Shown: in pieces, positions 17,093 to 26,149 of the stretch
How the letters are laid out: each line of letters begins with the position of its first letter
Numbering within the stretch: the stretch's first letter is position 1
Notes under the pieces: model-generated
Told to the model about the DNA's origin: nothing
Database searches by the model: none
The model's input: the letters and a program-made list of their open reading frames with translations, nothing else
Translations under genes and position numbers: made by a program
Source of the DNA: Flavobacterium sp.
GTDB lineage: Bacteria; Bacteroidota; Bacteroidia; Flavobacteriales; Flavobacteriaceae
DNA length: 64,000 nucleotides
Direction of reading: 5' to 3'
Assembly (NCBI RefSeq): GCF_027484705.1
Contig: NZ_JAIXSL010000024.1
Location: 1-64,000 of the forward strand

Positions 17093-19909
17093 ATGCAAAA
17101 AGCCTTTCTCCAGAATTATTTCCGTTTCTTATTTTTCCTGTTGCCTATTTGGGGCATCGCACAGGAATTGCCGCCTATCGTGAAGTACAGTCCAAGTCTT
17201 TATGGTGCGGGAAACCAGAACTGGATGATTACGCAAGACCAGAACCATTTTGTGTTTTTTGCCAATAACGAAGGATTGCTCGAATACAACGGTTCGAACT
17301 GGACGCTTTATCCGTCGCCGAATGAAACGATTATCCGTTCGGTCAAAGTCATCGATAATAAAATCTATACAGGCTGTTTCATGGAATTCGGATATTGGCT
17401 CAGAAGCTCCGACGGCCAACTCAAATACCATTCGTTAAGCAGCAAAATCAAGGATAAAATTTTAGACGACGAACAATTCTGGAACATCCTCAATTACGAG
17501 CAATGGGTCATTTTTCAATCGTTGAACCGGATTTATATTTACGATACCAAAACCCAGAAGTTCTCGATTATTACTCCAAAAAACAGCATCATCCGATCGT
17601 TTGGCGTGGACAATGCCATTTATTTCCAAACCCAAAATGACGGGCTTTTTGAAATCGAAAATGGAAAAAGCAAACTGGTTTCGAACAATCCGATTTTACA
17701 GAACAACCGCATCGTCAATGTTTTTGCGACCGATGACGGACTGCTCATCCAGACGCAATGGAACGGTTTTTACCAACTCATTTCGGGCAACCTCATCAAG
17801 TTTCATACAGAAGCGGAATCGGTGTTGTCGGCGAGCAGCATCTACAGTTGCCAGCAATTGTCGGACGGCAGTTTTGCGCTCGGAACGATTTCGAACGGAC
17901 TTTTCATCATGTCGAAAGACGGCAAAATCAAATACAACATCACGCAAAATCGCGGTCTGAGTAACAGCACCGTATTATCGCTTTTTGAAGATACCGATAA
18001 AAACCTGTGGATTGGTCTTGACAATGGCATCAACTGCATCAATTTGCAAACGCCGGTCAATTGTTTTGCAGATAATACGGGAATTTTAGGAACGGTGTAT
18101 ACTTCTTTGTTATTTCAAAACAAATTGTATATCGGTTCGAATCAGGGATTGTTCTATAAAAATTACGGAAGCGAGGATAATTTCAAATTCATTTCCGGCA
18201 CGAAAGGTCAAGTTTGGTCTTTGTTTGAATTTGACGGAACGCTTTTTTGTGGCCACGATTCAGGAACTTTTATCATTGATGGCGATGTGGCAAACCCCAT
18301 TTTTTCACAATCGGGAACCTGGAAATTTGCGACGATTCCGCATCAACCCAATAAACTGCTGCAAGGGAATTATTTCGGGCTTTCGGTGCTTGAAAAAGTA
18401 AACAACCAATGGGTATTTAGAAACAGAATTTCAGGATTTGACTATTCCACGAAATATTTTGAAATCAACAACCACGATGAAGTTTATGTAAGCCACGAAT
18501 ATAAAGGCGTGTTTCGTTTGCAACTCGATGCCGGTCTGACCAAAGTCAAAAGCAAGTTCGCGTATGCCTCGCCCACGAAAGGTAAAAATGCGAGTCTGGC
18601 GAAATTTAATAATACTATTTATTATGCTTTCAAAGACGGAATCTTCAAACTCAATCCGCAGACCAAAGCCTTTGAAAAGGAAGCCGTGTTGAGCAAAGTC
18701 TTTGAAAAGGATGAATACACTTCTGGCCGTCTAATCGTTGATTCTTCGAATAAAATCTGGTTGTTTTCTAAGAATTACATCCATTATTTTACGTTGAGCA
18801 AACTCAGCAACCAGTTGAAACAAAATGCGATTCCAATTCCTTCGTCACTCACGAATTCGATGTTAGGTTACGAAAATATCTCACAGTTGTCGAATTCCGT
18901 TTATCTCATCGGAACCACTGACGGCTATTACACGATTAACATCAACGATTTGAGTTTTAAGAATTACGAGGTATTCATTACGAACATCAGCATCAATAAA
19001 CTGAATCAGAAAAGCAGTACGGCCGCGATTACTTCAGAAGGCACGTTTAAAGCGGCTGAAAACAACATCACATTCAGTTTCACGGTGCCCGAATACAACA
19101 AATACATCAACGCCGAATACCAGTATCTGCTCGAAGGTTTTCAGGAGGAATGGAGCGAATGGAGCGCAAAATCGACCATCAATTTCAAGAATCTTTCGCC
19201 CGGAAGTTATACGTTTAAAGTTCGTGCGAAACTCGCCAACTCAGCTTCTGAAAAAATAGCGACTTATACTTTTACCATTTCAAAACCTTGGTACGCTACC
19301 TATCTTGCGTTGTTTATTTATTTGATATTGATCATCATATTGGCACGCGTGATTCACAAAGCGTATCGCAATTACTATCAAAAACAAAAGGAAAAACTGA
19401 TCGAGGAGAACAACTTGCTCTTGGAAATAAAAGAACTCGAAAACGAGCAACAGTTGATGAAACTGCGCAACGAACAGCTTTCGCAAGTGGTGGATACCAA
19501 AAACAGGGAACTTGCGGTGTCGTCTATGAGTCTGATCAACAAGAATGAATTACTGTCGGTGATTAAAGAAGATTTGAAAAATACTTCAAATGATGGCAAC
19601 CGCAGCATCAAATCACTCATTACAACAATCACCAAAAACATTTCCGAAGAAGACAATTGGAAGATTTTCAAGGAAGCTTTTGACAGTACCGACAAGGATT
19701 TCTTAAAGAAAGTCAAAGCGGCACATGCCTCGCTGACGCCAAACGATTTAAGGTTGTGCGCTTACCTTCGATTGAACCTTTCCTCGAAAGAAATAGCGCC
19801 ACTTCTTAACATTTCCGTACGAAGCGTCGAGATCAAACGATATCGTTTGCGTAAAAAAATGGATTTGCCGCACGAAACCGGCTTGGTAGAGTATATTCTT
19901 TCGATATAA
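17093..19909 (+). CDS. Triple-tyrosine (Y_Y_Y) membrane regulator with LuxR-type HTH
   Basis: The 938-residue protein has a signal peptide (ending IWGIAQ) and a long periplasmic beta-propeller region with repeats such as DKNLWIGLDNGI. A Y_Y_Y domain follows (AAENNITFSFTVPEYNKYINAEYQYLLEGF...LSPGSYTFKVRAKL), then one membrane segment (ATYLALFIYLILIIILARVI), a cytoplasmic coiled coil, and a C-terminal LuxR-type helix-turn-helix (LTPNDLRLCAYLRLNLSSKEIA...SVEIKRYRLRKKM). No histidine kinase or receiver domain is present, so it should be a one-component sensor with DNA-binding output. Placement between the T9SS protein and the operon suggests it senses glucan fragments and controls the locus. The ATG at 17093 gives a normal signal peptide. 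Confidence 0.85.
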   Translation: MQKAFLQNYFRFLFFLLPIWGIAQELPPIVKYSPSLYGAGNQNWMITQDQNHFVFFANNEGLLEYNGSNWTLYPSPNETIIRSVKVIDNKIYTGCFMEFGYWLRSSDGQLKYHSLSSKIKDKILDDEQFWNILNYEQWVIFQSLNRIYIYDTKTQKFSIITPKNSIIRSFGVDNAIYFQTQNDGLFEIENGKSKLVSNNPILQNNRIVNVFATDDGLLIQTQWNGFYQLISGNLIKFHTEAESVLSASSIYSCQQLSDGSFALGTISNGLFIMSKDGKIKYNITQNRGLSNSTVLSLFEDTDKNLWIGLDNGINCINLQTPVNCFADNTGILGTVYTSLLFQNKLYIGSNQGLFYKNYGSEDNFKFISGTKGQVWSLFEFDGTLFCGHDSGTFIIDGDVANPIFSQSGTWKFATIPHQPNKLLQGNYFGLSVLEKVNNQWVFRNRISGFDYSTKYFEINNHDEVYVSHEYKGVFRLQLDAGLTKVKSKFAYASPTKGKNASLAKFNNTIYYAFKDGIFKLNPQTKAFEKEAVLSKVFEKDEYTSGRLIVDSSNKIWLFSKNYIHYFTLSKLSNQLKQNAIPIPSSLTNSMLGYENISQLSNSVYLIGTTDGYYTININDLSFKNYEVFITNISINKLNQKSSTAAITSEGTFKAAENNITFSFTVPEYNKYINAEYQYLLEGFQEEWSEWSAKSTINFKNLSPGSYTFKVRAKLANSASEKIATYTFTISKPWYATYLALFIYLILIIILARVIHKAYRNYYQKQKEKLIEENNLLLEIKELENEQQLMKLRNEQLSQVVDTKNRELAVSSMSLINKNELLSVIKEDLKNTSNDGNRSIKSLITTITKNISEEDNWKIFKEAFDSTDKDFLKKVKAAHASLTPNDLRLCAYLRLNLSSKEIAPLLNISVRSVEIKRYRLRKKMDLPHETGLVEYILSI

Positions 19910-20033
19910 GGCTCTTTTTTTCGAGTACTCTTACCTATACATCAACTATACAAAGCAGGTTTTTTAGCCCCATGATTTAGTAGTTTAATCATTAATAAAG
20001 CTTCTGAATTATTGATAATCCTGATGTTTTTGT

Positions 20034-20051
20034 GCATTGTGCGCACAATGC
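20034..20051. promoter_or_regulatory. 18-bp perfect palindrome, candidate operator
   Basis: GCATTGTGCGCACAATGC reads the same on both strands with no spacer. A related GCGCACA stands before the gene at 14901. A dimeric regulator site is the natural reading. Confidence 0.55.
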
Positions 20052-20156
20052 CGTTTTGTATAGTTTCTATAATCAATAGTTTGATTCTTGAAAACATAAA
20101 CTATGTAAGTTTATGAATGCTTAATTTTTACAATTGTTTTTTATCAATATAGAAAC

Positions 20157-20180
20157 AAAGCTAGCTTTAAAATGCATTTT
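20157..20180. promoter_or_regulatory. Two back-to-back 12-bp palindromes
   Basis: AAAGCTAGCTTT (20157-20168) is followed without a gap by AAAATGCATTTT (20169-20180), about 55 bases upstream of the operon start codon. TGCATTTTC is repeated 14 bases further on. Confidence 0.4.
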
Positions 20181-20233
20181 CAGCAGTGCATTTTCTTAAT
20201 AATCTGTCACACACGAATTAAACATTTATACAC

Positions 20234-23200
20234 ATGAGAAAAATTATTTTACTAACCCTGGTTCTTTTTTCGGCATCCGTTTTTTCTCAGGACAACAAGG
20301 TCGTTGTCATGAACAACACTGACGGCATGAAACTTCAAGTCGATGGGAAAGATTTTATGGTCAACGGGATGAATTGGGATTATTTCCCGATTGGCACTAA
20401 TTATTCCTATAGTTTATGGAAACAACCCGATGCCTTCATCCAGCAAGCGCTCGACAATGAAATGGGATTGCTTAAAAACATGGGCGTCAATACCATTCGT
20501 GTTTACGCGGGAATGCCCAAAAAATGGATTGAATACATCTACACCAATTACGGAATCTACACGATGCTGAACCATTCTTTCGGACGTTACGGGCTCACCT
20601 TAAACGGCGTCTGGACACCCAACACCGAATATTCCGATGCCAAAACACGCGAAGTGCTGTTACAGGAAGTTAAGGAAATGACTGCTGAGTATAAAGACAC
20701 CAAAGGATTGTTATTGTTTCTACTCGGAAACGAAAACAACTACGGTTTGTTTTGGGACGGCGCCGAAACGGAAAACATTCCCGTGAAAGACAGAAAATCT
20801 ACTGCGCGTGCACATTCCTTGTACAAATTATTCAATGAAGCTGCCGTAGCCATGAAAGCGATTGATGCGGATCATCCAATAGCGATTTGCAATGGAGATT
20901 TATTATTTCTCGACTTGATTGCTGCTGAATGTAAGGATGTCGATATCCTGGGCGCGAACGTTTATCGTGGCGTTTCTTTCGGCGATGTTTTTGAACGTGT
21001 AAAGAAAGAATACGGCAAACCAGTATTGTTTACCGAATTCGGAGCTGATGCTTTCAACGTTTTGACGAATCAGGAAGACCAAAATTCTCAGGCTTTTTAT
21101 CTTAAAGGAAATTGGAAAGAAATATATGAAAACGCCGCTGGTCTCGGTAAAGCCGGAAACTCTTTAGGTGGTTTTACCTTCCAGTTTAGCGACGGTTGGT
21201 GGAAGTATGCGCAGACCAAAAACCTGGAAGTTCACGACAACAACGCTTCATGGTCGAATGGTGGTTATCAGAAAGATTACACCGAAGGCGAAAATAATAT
21301 GAATGAAGAATGGTTCGGTATCTGTGCCAAAGGTACCACCAACGAAAAAGGTTCTTATGAATTGTATCCTCGAGCCGCATATTATGTATTGAAAGAAGTG
21401 CACGAATTAAATCCTTACACACCCGGAACTACCTTAGCCACGATTAAATCCCATTTTGACAAAGCACAACTTGTAGATGCTACACTCAGGGCCCGCGGAG
21501 ATAAAGCGGCGCTTGATGCCAATAAAAACGGCAAAATCTTTTTGAGCAGGTTGTCTGCCGAATTCACAACCTTCAATACAGGCGGCGATTTGATTACCAC
21601 ACCAAAAGATGCCAATCCCAAAACACAAGATTATCCGAACCAATTGGGTTTTGACCATATGGATTCGTATTACATTGGTGTAGGAGCAAACCCTTCAGCC
21701 AATACGAGTGCGAATGTTGAATTCAATATCATCGGAAATGTGGCGGCAAACCCTATCGACCAGATTTTTTATGAGAATCGAGGCAGACCTGTAACGGTAA
21801 ATAGCGATAATGGCAATGTGAAATTGGAATCCATTAATAGAGTTCAGATTTACAAAGCGAGTTATCATTGGAATCAGGAATATTTCAACCTCGACGGATT
21901 TTACAGAACAGGCCACTACCATTGGGGTTACGAAGGCGATTTCTTCGGATTATATCCAGAAGCCAATTACGGTTCTCAAATCGATATCTATAATGGCATG
22001 GCTCCTTCCGGTTTTGAAATGGAAGGTAAAAAAGCACTAAGCGGTTTAAAGCTTGCTTTCGGTCCGCAACTTTGGTGGGGCGCCAATCCGGCAATATTGC
22101 TTAAATATTCGAGAAGCTTCGGCAAATTCAATTTCACTACGGTTTACCATGAAGATCTTGACCAACAGGGCACTACGGAGAGTTCGTTTGCGATTCCACA
22201 ACCCAAAACCAGAAGACTGACACTTCACATGAACAGGAAATTCGGAAAGTTCGGTGTTGATTTGGGCGGAATTTGGGCAGGACAACCTTTAAATGACAGA
22301 GAATACCAAGTCTCCAGAGGCGAAGTCGGTAACGAAGAAGTCAAAAAAAATCAAATTGAAGCCAAAGACAACTGGGGTGGAAAATTAAAACTGACCTATA
22401 CTGGCGGCACTTTCAACTGGTACGGACAAGCAGCAGCGATGGGCTTGGTCGCCAACGGCGGAGCCGATCTTACCAAAACATTTACGGGCTGGCGTTTGAA
22501 AGACAGCGGCAGCGGCAACCAATACAATGTTTTAAGCGGTATAGCTTATAACGTCGGAAAATTCCAGATTGCACCGAATTTCCTTTGGCAAAAACCTTTG
22601 GAAGGCCCTATGAGTACAACGGTTCCAGCACCAGGCAGACCTAGAAATATTTTAGAAGACCCATTTGTGGTCAGAAGCAACCGCGAACAAGTAGCGGGAG
22701 AATTATTAATCACTTACGATCCAACACCGGGAACTTGGATGTACGATTGGGATAACGACCGATCAGAAGATTCCAAATTTGCCTTAAGCGCAGGTTTAGT
22801 GTTCCGACACTTGCCAACTTCACAAGACGCCGCGATTGGTATTTTCCCTGACGGAAGAACTACTTTCGCCTTTCCAGGTGCGGCTCCAGCAAAAGATTTG
22901 TGGGAAGCCAACGCCAGAGTGGTGTCGAAAATCAGTGGTTATTTCGGAATCATTGCCAATTTCTACGGCGGTGACGCTCAAGGCAACGGTAGCGATGCAA
23001 GAACCATCAGCCGTTACGGAATGGATTTGAGAATCATCTACAACAAAATCAAATTGAACTCTTTCGTGAAAATCAACGATTGGGGACCTTACGATTACCA
23101 CCGCGATTTTAACCTCACGTTCCCATTACAACTGATGACTGATCTTTCTACTGAAGTAGGAAAACCTGATTGGTTTTTACTTCCCGGAACCAGAATTGGT

Positions 23201-23365
23201 ATTCGCGGAACTTGGCGTGCCCTAAATAAATATTCTCCGCGATACAACCCAACGCAGAAATTAGATCTTAATGGGGATTGGGTGCCGGATCCGGACGCTA
23301 TCGGATTCCCTGACGGCAGCGAGTGGGAAATTAGAACGTACATTCAAATCAATATTGGCAATTAA
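20234..23365 (+). CDS. Clan GH-A glycoside hydrolase fused to an outer-membrane beta-barrel
   Basis: The 1043-residue protein has a signal peptide (MRKIILLTLVLFSASVFSQ). Residues about 30-330 form a GH2-C-like TIM-barrel: VNGMNWDYFPIG, LKNMGVNTIRVYAGMP, probable acid/base Glu167 in LLGNENNYG, and probable nucleophile Glu268 in VLFTEFGAD. From about residue 480 the sequence changes to alternating strands rich in aromatic residues and Gly (GLKLAFGPQLWWG, FGKFGVDLGGIWAG, GGKLKLTYTGGTFNWYG, YGMDLRIIYNKIKLNSFVKI). It runs to the last residues EIRTYIQINIGN, like an outer-membrane barrel. It is the first gene of the operon. CAZy family and exact substrate are uncertain; beta-glucan is inferred from neighbours. 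The fusion of enzyme and barrel is directly visible in one uninterrupted frame. Confidence 0.75.
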   Translation: MRKIILLTLVLFSASVFSQDNKVVVMNNTDGMKLQVDGKDFMVNGMNWDYFPIGTNYSYSLWKQPDAFIQQALDNEMGLLKNMGVNTIRVYAGMPKKWIEYIYTNYGIYTMLNHSFGRYGLTLNGVWTPNTEYSDAKTREVLLQEVKEMTAEYKDTKGLLLFLLGNENNYGLFWDGAETENIPVKDRKSTARAHSLYKLFNEAAVAMKAIDADHPIAICNGDLLFLDLIAAECKDVDILGANVYRGVSFGDVFERVKKEYGKPVLFTEFGADAFNVLTNQEDQNSQAFYLKGNWKEIYENAAGLGKAGNSLGGFTFQFSDGWWKYAQTKNLEVHDNNASWSNGGYQKDYTEGENNMNEEWFGICAKGTTNEKGSYELYPRAAYYVLKEVHELNPYTPGTTLATIKSHFDKAQLVDATLRARGDKAALDANKNGKIFLSRLSAEFTTFNTGGDLITTPKDANPKTQDYPNQLGFDHMDSYYIGVGANPSANTSANVEFNIIGNVAANPIDQIFYENRGRPVTVNSDNGNVKLESINRVQIYKASYHWNQEYFNLDGFYRTGHYHWGYEGDFFGLYPEANYGSQIDIYNGMAPSGFEMEGKKALSGLKLAFGPQLWWGANPAILLKYSRSFGKFNFTTVYHEDLDQQGTTESSFAIPQPKTRRLTLHMNRKFGKFGVDLGGIWAGQPLNDREYQVSRGEVGNEEVKKNQIEAKDNWGGKLKLTYTGGTFNWYGQAAAMGLVANGGADLTKTFTGWRLKDSGSGNQYNVLSGIAYNVGKFQIAPNFLWQKPLEGPMSTTVPAPGRPRNILEDPFVVRSNREQVAGELLITYDPTPGTWMYDWDNDRSEDSKFALSAGLVFRHLPTSQDAAIGIFPDGRTTFAFPGAAPAKDLWEANARVVSKISGYFGIIANFYGGDAQGNGSDARTISRYGMDLRIIYNKIKLNSFVKINDWGPYDYHRDFNLTFPLQLMTDLSTEVGKPDWFLLPGTRIGIRGTWRALNKYSPRYNPTQKLDLNGDWVPDPDAIGFPDGSEWEIRTYIQINIGN

Positions 23366-23377
23366 AAAGAGATTATT

Positions 23378-25252
23378 ATGAAATCAAATTATACTATTCG
23401 TTGGGCAAAACATCTTTCTTTATGGATGATTTTATTGGCCTTTGCAGGTTGTGAAAACGACCCGAAAGATTTTCAGGATGCCACGTATTCGACCAATCCT
23501 GAAGTTTTCATCGACGGTTTTACGCCGGGATTAATTTATGCCGCATTTTCAGAAACCGTGGTGAAGGCCTTTCAGGTTGATAAGGATGTAACCTATGACA
23601 ATTCAAGCGCTTCGATGCGTATTGATGTACCGAACGTGAATGATCCGGCTGGGAATTATGCCGGAGGAACTTTTTTCTTAACGGTCGGACGTGATTTAAC
23701 GGGCTATGATGCGTTGACGTTTTGGGCGAAAAGTTCGAAAGCCGCTACTGTTGATGTCATTGGATTTGGGAATGATTTGGGTGCAAATAAATTTCAGACC
23801 GCGATCAATGGTGTGCGTATGAGTACCGTCTGGACCAAATACATCATTCCGATTCCCAACGCATCGAAACTCAAAATTGAAAAAGGCATGTTCTTCTTCT
23901 CAGAAGGCCCCGAAAATGGCGAAGGCTATTCGTTTTGGATGGATGAAGTCAAATTTGAGAAATTAGGTACGATTGCGCACGCACAAGTGGCGATTTATAA
24001 CGGAACAAACAAAACCGAAACTTCTTTCAATGGTATTCAATCGAGTGTTAGCGGGCTGACGGCTACGTTCAACTTGCCTAACGGAATCGACCAAACTGTA
24101 GTTACTCCTCTGGCTTATCTCGATTTTACTTCATCACATCCTGACGTGGCCACCGTCAATGAAGTGGGAGTCATCAATACTTTAACTTCCGGATCAACTG
24201 TAATAACGGCAACTTTGGGCGGTCAACCCGTACTCGGTTCATTAACATTGAATTCTTTAGGGACTTATACGCATGCCCCTGCACCGACAAGAAACGCCGA
24301 TAAAGTGATTTCGATTTTTAGTGAAACCTATCCAAACGTTCCGGTAGATTATTACAATGGCTATTATGCACCCTACCAAACAACACAATCCGCAGATTTT
24401 ACCGTCGCTAATGACAATGTACTCAACTACACAGACTTCAATTTCGTGGGAATCCAATTCAGTGCGCCGACGATTGATGCTTCTTCGATGTCGCATTTGC
24501 ATATAGATTTATACCTTCCCAATGCCGTTGCTGCGGGTTCTACGTTTAAAATAGAAGTCAGTGACTGGGGCGCAGATGCAGCTTTTGGCGGAGGCAATGA
24601 TGTAACCGGTAACCGGACTTTTTCCGGAACTACTTTGGTTTCCCGCAACTGGATCAGCCTCGATATTCCGCTGTCAAGTTTGGCGGGATTAACCAACAAA
24701 GCGCATTTGGCACAGATCATTTTCTCGGGCACGAACATTACGAATGTTTATGCGGACAACATTTATTTTTACAATGACGGCAGCATCATTCCCCCGGTTC
24801 CGACAACAGCGGCACCAACACCAACAACCGCTGCAGCGAATGTGACTTCTGTTTTCAGCGATGCCTATACCAATATCGCCGGCACAGATTTGAATCCAGG
24901 TTGGGGGCAAACTACTGTGGCTACGCAAGTGCCGATTGCCGGAAACAATACGCTCAAATATTTAGGATTGAATTATCAGGGAATACAACTGGGAAGTGCC
25001 CAAAATGTGACTTCCAAAAATTTCCTGCACCTCGATTATTACACGGCAAATTCTACGAGTTTGAAAGTTTATCTAATTAGCCCCGGGCCGGTCGAGAAAT
25101 CTTACACGTTAACCGTTCCTTCTCTGGGTGGCTGGAATAGCGTTGATATTCCGCTGAGTAGTTTTGCGCCGGTGAATCTCGCCAATGTCATCCAGCTCAA
25201 GTTTGATGGCAATGGCAATATTTATCTCGATAATATCTATTTCAAAAACTAG
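23378..25252 (+). CDS. Multi-module carbohydrate-binding-like lipoprotein
   Basis: The 624-residue protein has a signal peptide with lipobox FAGC; the cysteine is followed by acidic ENDPKD, consistent with surface display in Flavobacteriia. The first 190 or so residues resemble a CBM-type beta-sandwich (FIDGFTPGLIYAAF, LTGYDALTFWAKSS, YSFWMDEVKFEKL). A Big2/BIG-like segment follows (TSSHPDVATVNEVGVINTLTSGSTVI). Two copies of the 150-residue module found in the 14901 protein come last (about 300-465 and 478-624, ending YLDNIYFKN). No catalytic residues are evident. Spacing to the fusion gene is 12 bases. It is probably the surface glycan-binding component that stands where SusD-like proteins would normally be; this is inference. 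Confidence 0.7.
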   Translation: MKSNYTIRWAKHLSLWMILLAFAGCENDPKDFQDATYSTNPEVFIDGFTPGLIYAAFSETVVKAFQVDKDVTYDNSSASMRIDVPNVNDPAGNYAGGTFFLTVGRDLTGYDALTFWAKSSKAATVDVIGFGNDLGANKFQTAINGVRMSTVWTKYIIPIPNASKLKIEKGMFFFSEGPENGEGYSFWMDEVKFEKLGTIAHAQVAIYNGTNKTETSFNGIQSSVSGLTATFNLPNGIDQTVVTPLAYLDFTSSHPDVATVNEVGVINTLTSGSTVITATLGGQPVLGSLTLNSLGTYTHAPAPTRNADKVISIFSETYPNVPVDYYNGYYAPYQTTQSADFTVANDNVLNYTDFNFVGIQFSAPTIDASSMSHLHIDLYLPNAVAAGSTFKIEVSDWGADAAFGGGNDVTGNRTFSGTTLVSRNWISLDIPLSSLAGLTNKAHLAQIIFSGTNITNVYADNIYFYNDGSIIPPVPTTAAPTPTTAAANVTSVFSDAYTNIAGTDLNPGWGQTTVATQVPIAGNNTLKYLGLNYQGIQLGSAQNVTSKNFLHLDYYTANSTSLKVYLISPGPVEKSYTLTVPSLGGWNSVDIPLSSFAPVNLANVIQLKFDGNGNIYLDNIYFKN

Positions 25253-25284
25253 CCGACGGGATTTAATTTTAAAAATACTTACTG

Positions 25285-26118
25285 ATGAAAAAAACAGCTA
25301 TAAAAAATACGTTGATACTATCGATTTTGATGGTTTCATTGATAGGATGCAACTCTGACGACAACAAACAGACGCTCGACAGTCGCAAATGGCAATTAAC
25401 GTGGAGCGATGAATTTGACGGTGCAGCCGGACAATCGCCTGATGCTACGAAATGGGCTTTCGATATCGGAACCGGAAATAACGGCTGGGGCAATAAGGAA
25501 TTGCAAAATTACACGAACCGCACGAAAAATGCCGCGACCGATGGCAACGGAAATTTAGTCCTCACCGCTTTGCGCGAAAGCTATCAGGGTTCGCAATTTA
25601 CTTCCGCAAGAATCAAAACCCAAAACCTGTTTACGCAAACTTACGGACGTTTCGAAGCGCGTCTGAAAACACCTTACGGGCAAGGCTTATGGCCGGCTTT
25701 CTGGATGTTGGGCGCGAACAATGAAACCGTGACTTGGCCTCAATGTGGGGAAATCGACATCATGGAATTGCGCGGACAAAAACCAAGTATCGTCAACGGA
25801 TCGCTGCACGGCCCAGGTTTTTCAGGCGGAAATGCTATCACTGACAGTTTTGCGTTGCGTTACGATCGCTTTGATGTGGATTACCACATTTTTGCTGTGG
25901 AATGGACTGCCGACACGATTGATTATTTCGTAGATGGTTATTTATACCAACGCATCAATAAAAGCGAAGTGCCTGGCGAGTGGGTTTACGACCATCCGTT
26001 TTACATGATTTTGAATGTTGCGGTCGGTGGAAATTACCTCGGCAATCCAACCACACAAACGCCTTTCCCGCAAACCATGACGATTGATTATGTCAGGGTC
26101 TATCAGGAAGCCAACTAA
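25285..26118 (+). CDS. GH16 endo-beta-1,3-glucanase (laminarinase-type) lipoprotein
   Basis: The 277-residue protein has a lipoprotein signal ending SLIGC, and the mature start CNSDDN resembles the Flavobacterium lipoprotein export signal for the cell surface. The GH16 fold is clear: WSDEFDG, then GRFEARLKTPYGQGLWPAFWMLG. The catalytic GEIDIMEL carries nucleophile Glu156 and acid/base Glu161, and the end is the MTIDYVRVYQ strand. The form of the active-site motif and the Trp-rich cleft fit a laminarinase-like subfamily cutting beta-1,3 or mixed-linkage glucans. It is third in the operon. Confidence 0.9.
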   Translation: MKKTAIKNTLILSILMVSLIGCNSDDNKQTLDSRKWQLTWSDEFDGAAGQSPDATKWAFDIGTGNNGWGNKELQNYTNRTKNAATDGNGNLVLTALRESYQGSQFTSARIKTQNLFTQTYGRFEARLKTPYGQGLWPAFWMLGANNETVTWPQCGEIDIMELRGQKPSIVNGSLHGPGFSGGNAITDSFALRYDRFDVDYHIFAVEWTADTIDYFVDGYLYQRINKSEVPGEWVYDHPFYMILNVAVGGNYLGNPTTQTPFPQTMTIDYVRVYQEAN

Positions 26119-26149
26119 TCTTTAAATCTTTCTACAAAAAAGTTGCGTG

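Larger units (their letters stand above)
19910..20233 (+). promoter_or_regulatory. Control region of the beta-glucan operon
   Basis: This 324-base gap has no gene. It contains AACTATACA (19944-19952), an 18-bp perfect palindrome (20034-20051), TGTATAGTT (20057-20065), two adjacent 12-bp palindromes (20157-20180) and a direct repeat TGCATTTTC (20173-20181 and 20187-20195). No clear TAnnTTTG with TTG was found near the ATG at 20234, which fits regulated transcription (inference). Confidence 0.55.

Noticed and set aside
17601..17960. 119-codon Ser/Arg-rich frame inside the triple-Y regulator gene
   Set aside because: Composition is typical of an out-of-frame reading; the regulator frame is continuous.
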